Source: Irineochytrium annulatum (lineage: Eukaryota > Chytridiomycota > Chytridiomycetes > Chytridiales > Chytridiaceae). Taken from it: 16,709 nucleotides of DNA. Below the pieces are notes generated by a model. It saw nothing but the letters and a program-made list of their open reading frames with translations. It was not told the DNA's origin and did no database searches. This document shows positions 16,671-16,709 of the stretch, in pieces. The DNA is taken from positions 1 to 16,709 of the forward strand of contig JADGJL010000632.1 in NCBI GenBank assembly GCA_027600665.1. The letters run 5' to 3'. Position numbers and translations under genes: made by a program. How positions within the stretch are numbered: the first letter of the stretch is position 1; the number at the start of each line of letters is the position of its first letter.

Positions 16671-16709
16671 GCCGGTACGGCCCCTCCCGCTCCCGGCCCC
16701 AACTCCAAC

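Noticed and set aside
1..16709. Transposon, CRISPR, prophage or biosynthetic cluster
   Set aside because: I looked for terminal repeats, transposase or reverse-transcriptase motifs, regularly spaced repeats and clustered enzymes; none is present.

Overview
The window is nuclear DNA of a eukaryote, most likely an early-diverging (chytrid-like) fungus; that assignment is an inference. The evidence is short spliceosomal introns (44-156 nt) with GT...AG ends, a eukaryotic tRNA-Val(AAC), and a gene set that mixes fungal families (DUF7703, Pcl/Clg1-type cyclin, a GPI-anchored secreted protein) with families better known from animals (AKTIP/FTS, ACBD6, CISD-type CDGSH protein, GT14 xylosyltransferase). 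I see no bacterial operons, CRISPR array, prophage or intact transposon.

Layout: 1-474 (-) fragment of an unrecognised charged gene with a frame change; 631-704 (+) tRNA-Val; 1410-2303 (+) secreted, probably GPI-anchored protein; 2657-3935 (+) AKTIP/FTS-like UEV protein, 5 exons; 3936-4803 no convincing gene; 4804-6348 (-) cyclin, 2 exons; 7003-7234 (-) 60-residue one-TM protein, 2 exons; 7661-9179 (-) LRR-TM-SAM receptor-like protein, 2 exons; 9733-11162 (+) DUF7703 membrane protein, 8 exons; 11361-13345 (-) GT14 glycosyltransferase, 4 exons; 13404-14521 (+) ACBD6-like protein, 5 exons, head-to-head with the GT14 gene only 58 bp away; 14834-15576 (+) double-CDGSH iron-sulfur protein with a C-terminal membrane anchor, 5 exons; 15951-16670 (-) potassium channel with one pore loop, possibly continuing past the window.

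The genes do not form an obvious pathway. Several act at membranes (GPI protein, LRR-SAM, DUF7703, GT14, CDGSH, K+ channel), as expected from a random stretch of compact fungal genome. The strongest items for follow-up are the tail-anchored double-CDGSH protein, the kinase-less LRR-TM-SAM protein, the hidden 60-residue spliced gene, the tandem duplication of a branch-point-bearing unit in a DUF7703 intron, and the 58-bp divergent promoter. All splice models were read by eye from splice consensus, frame continuity and family motifs; none is backed by transcripts.
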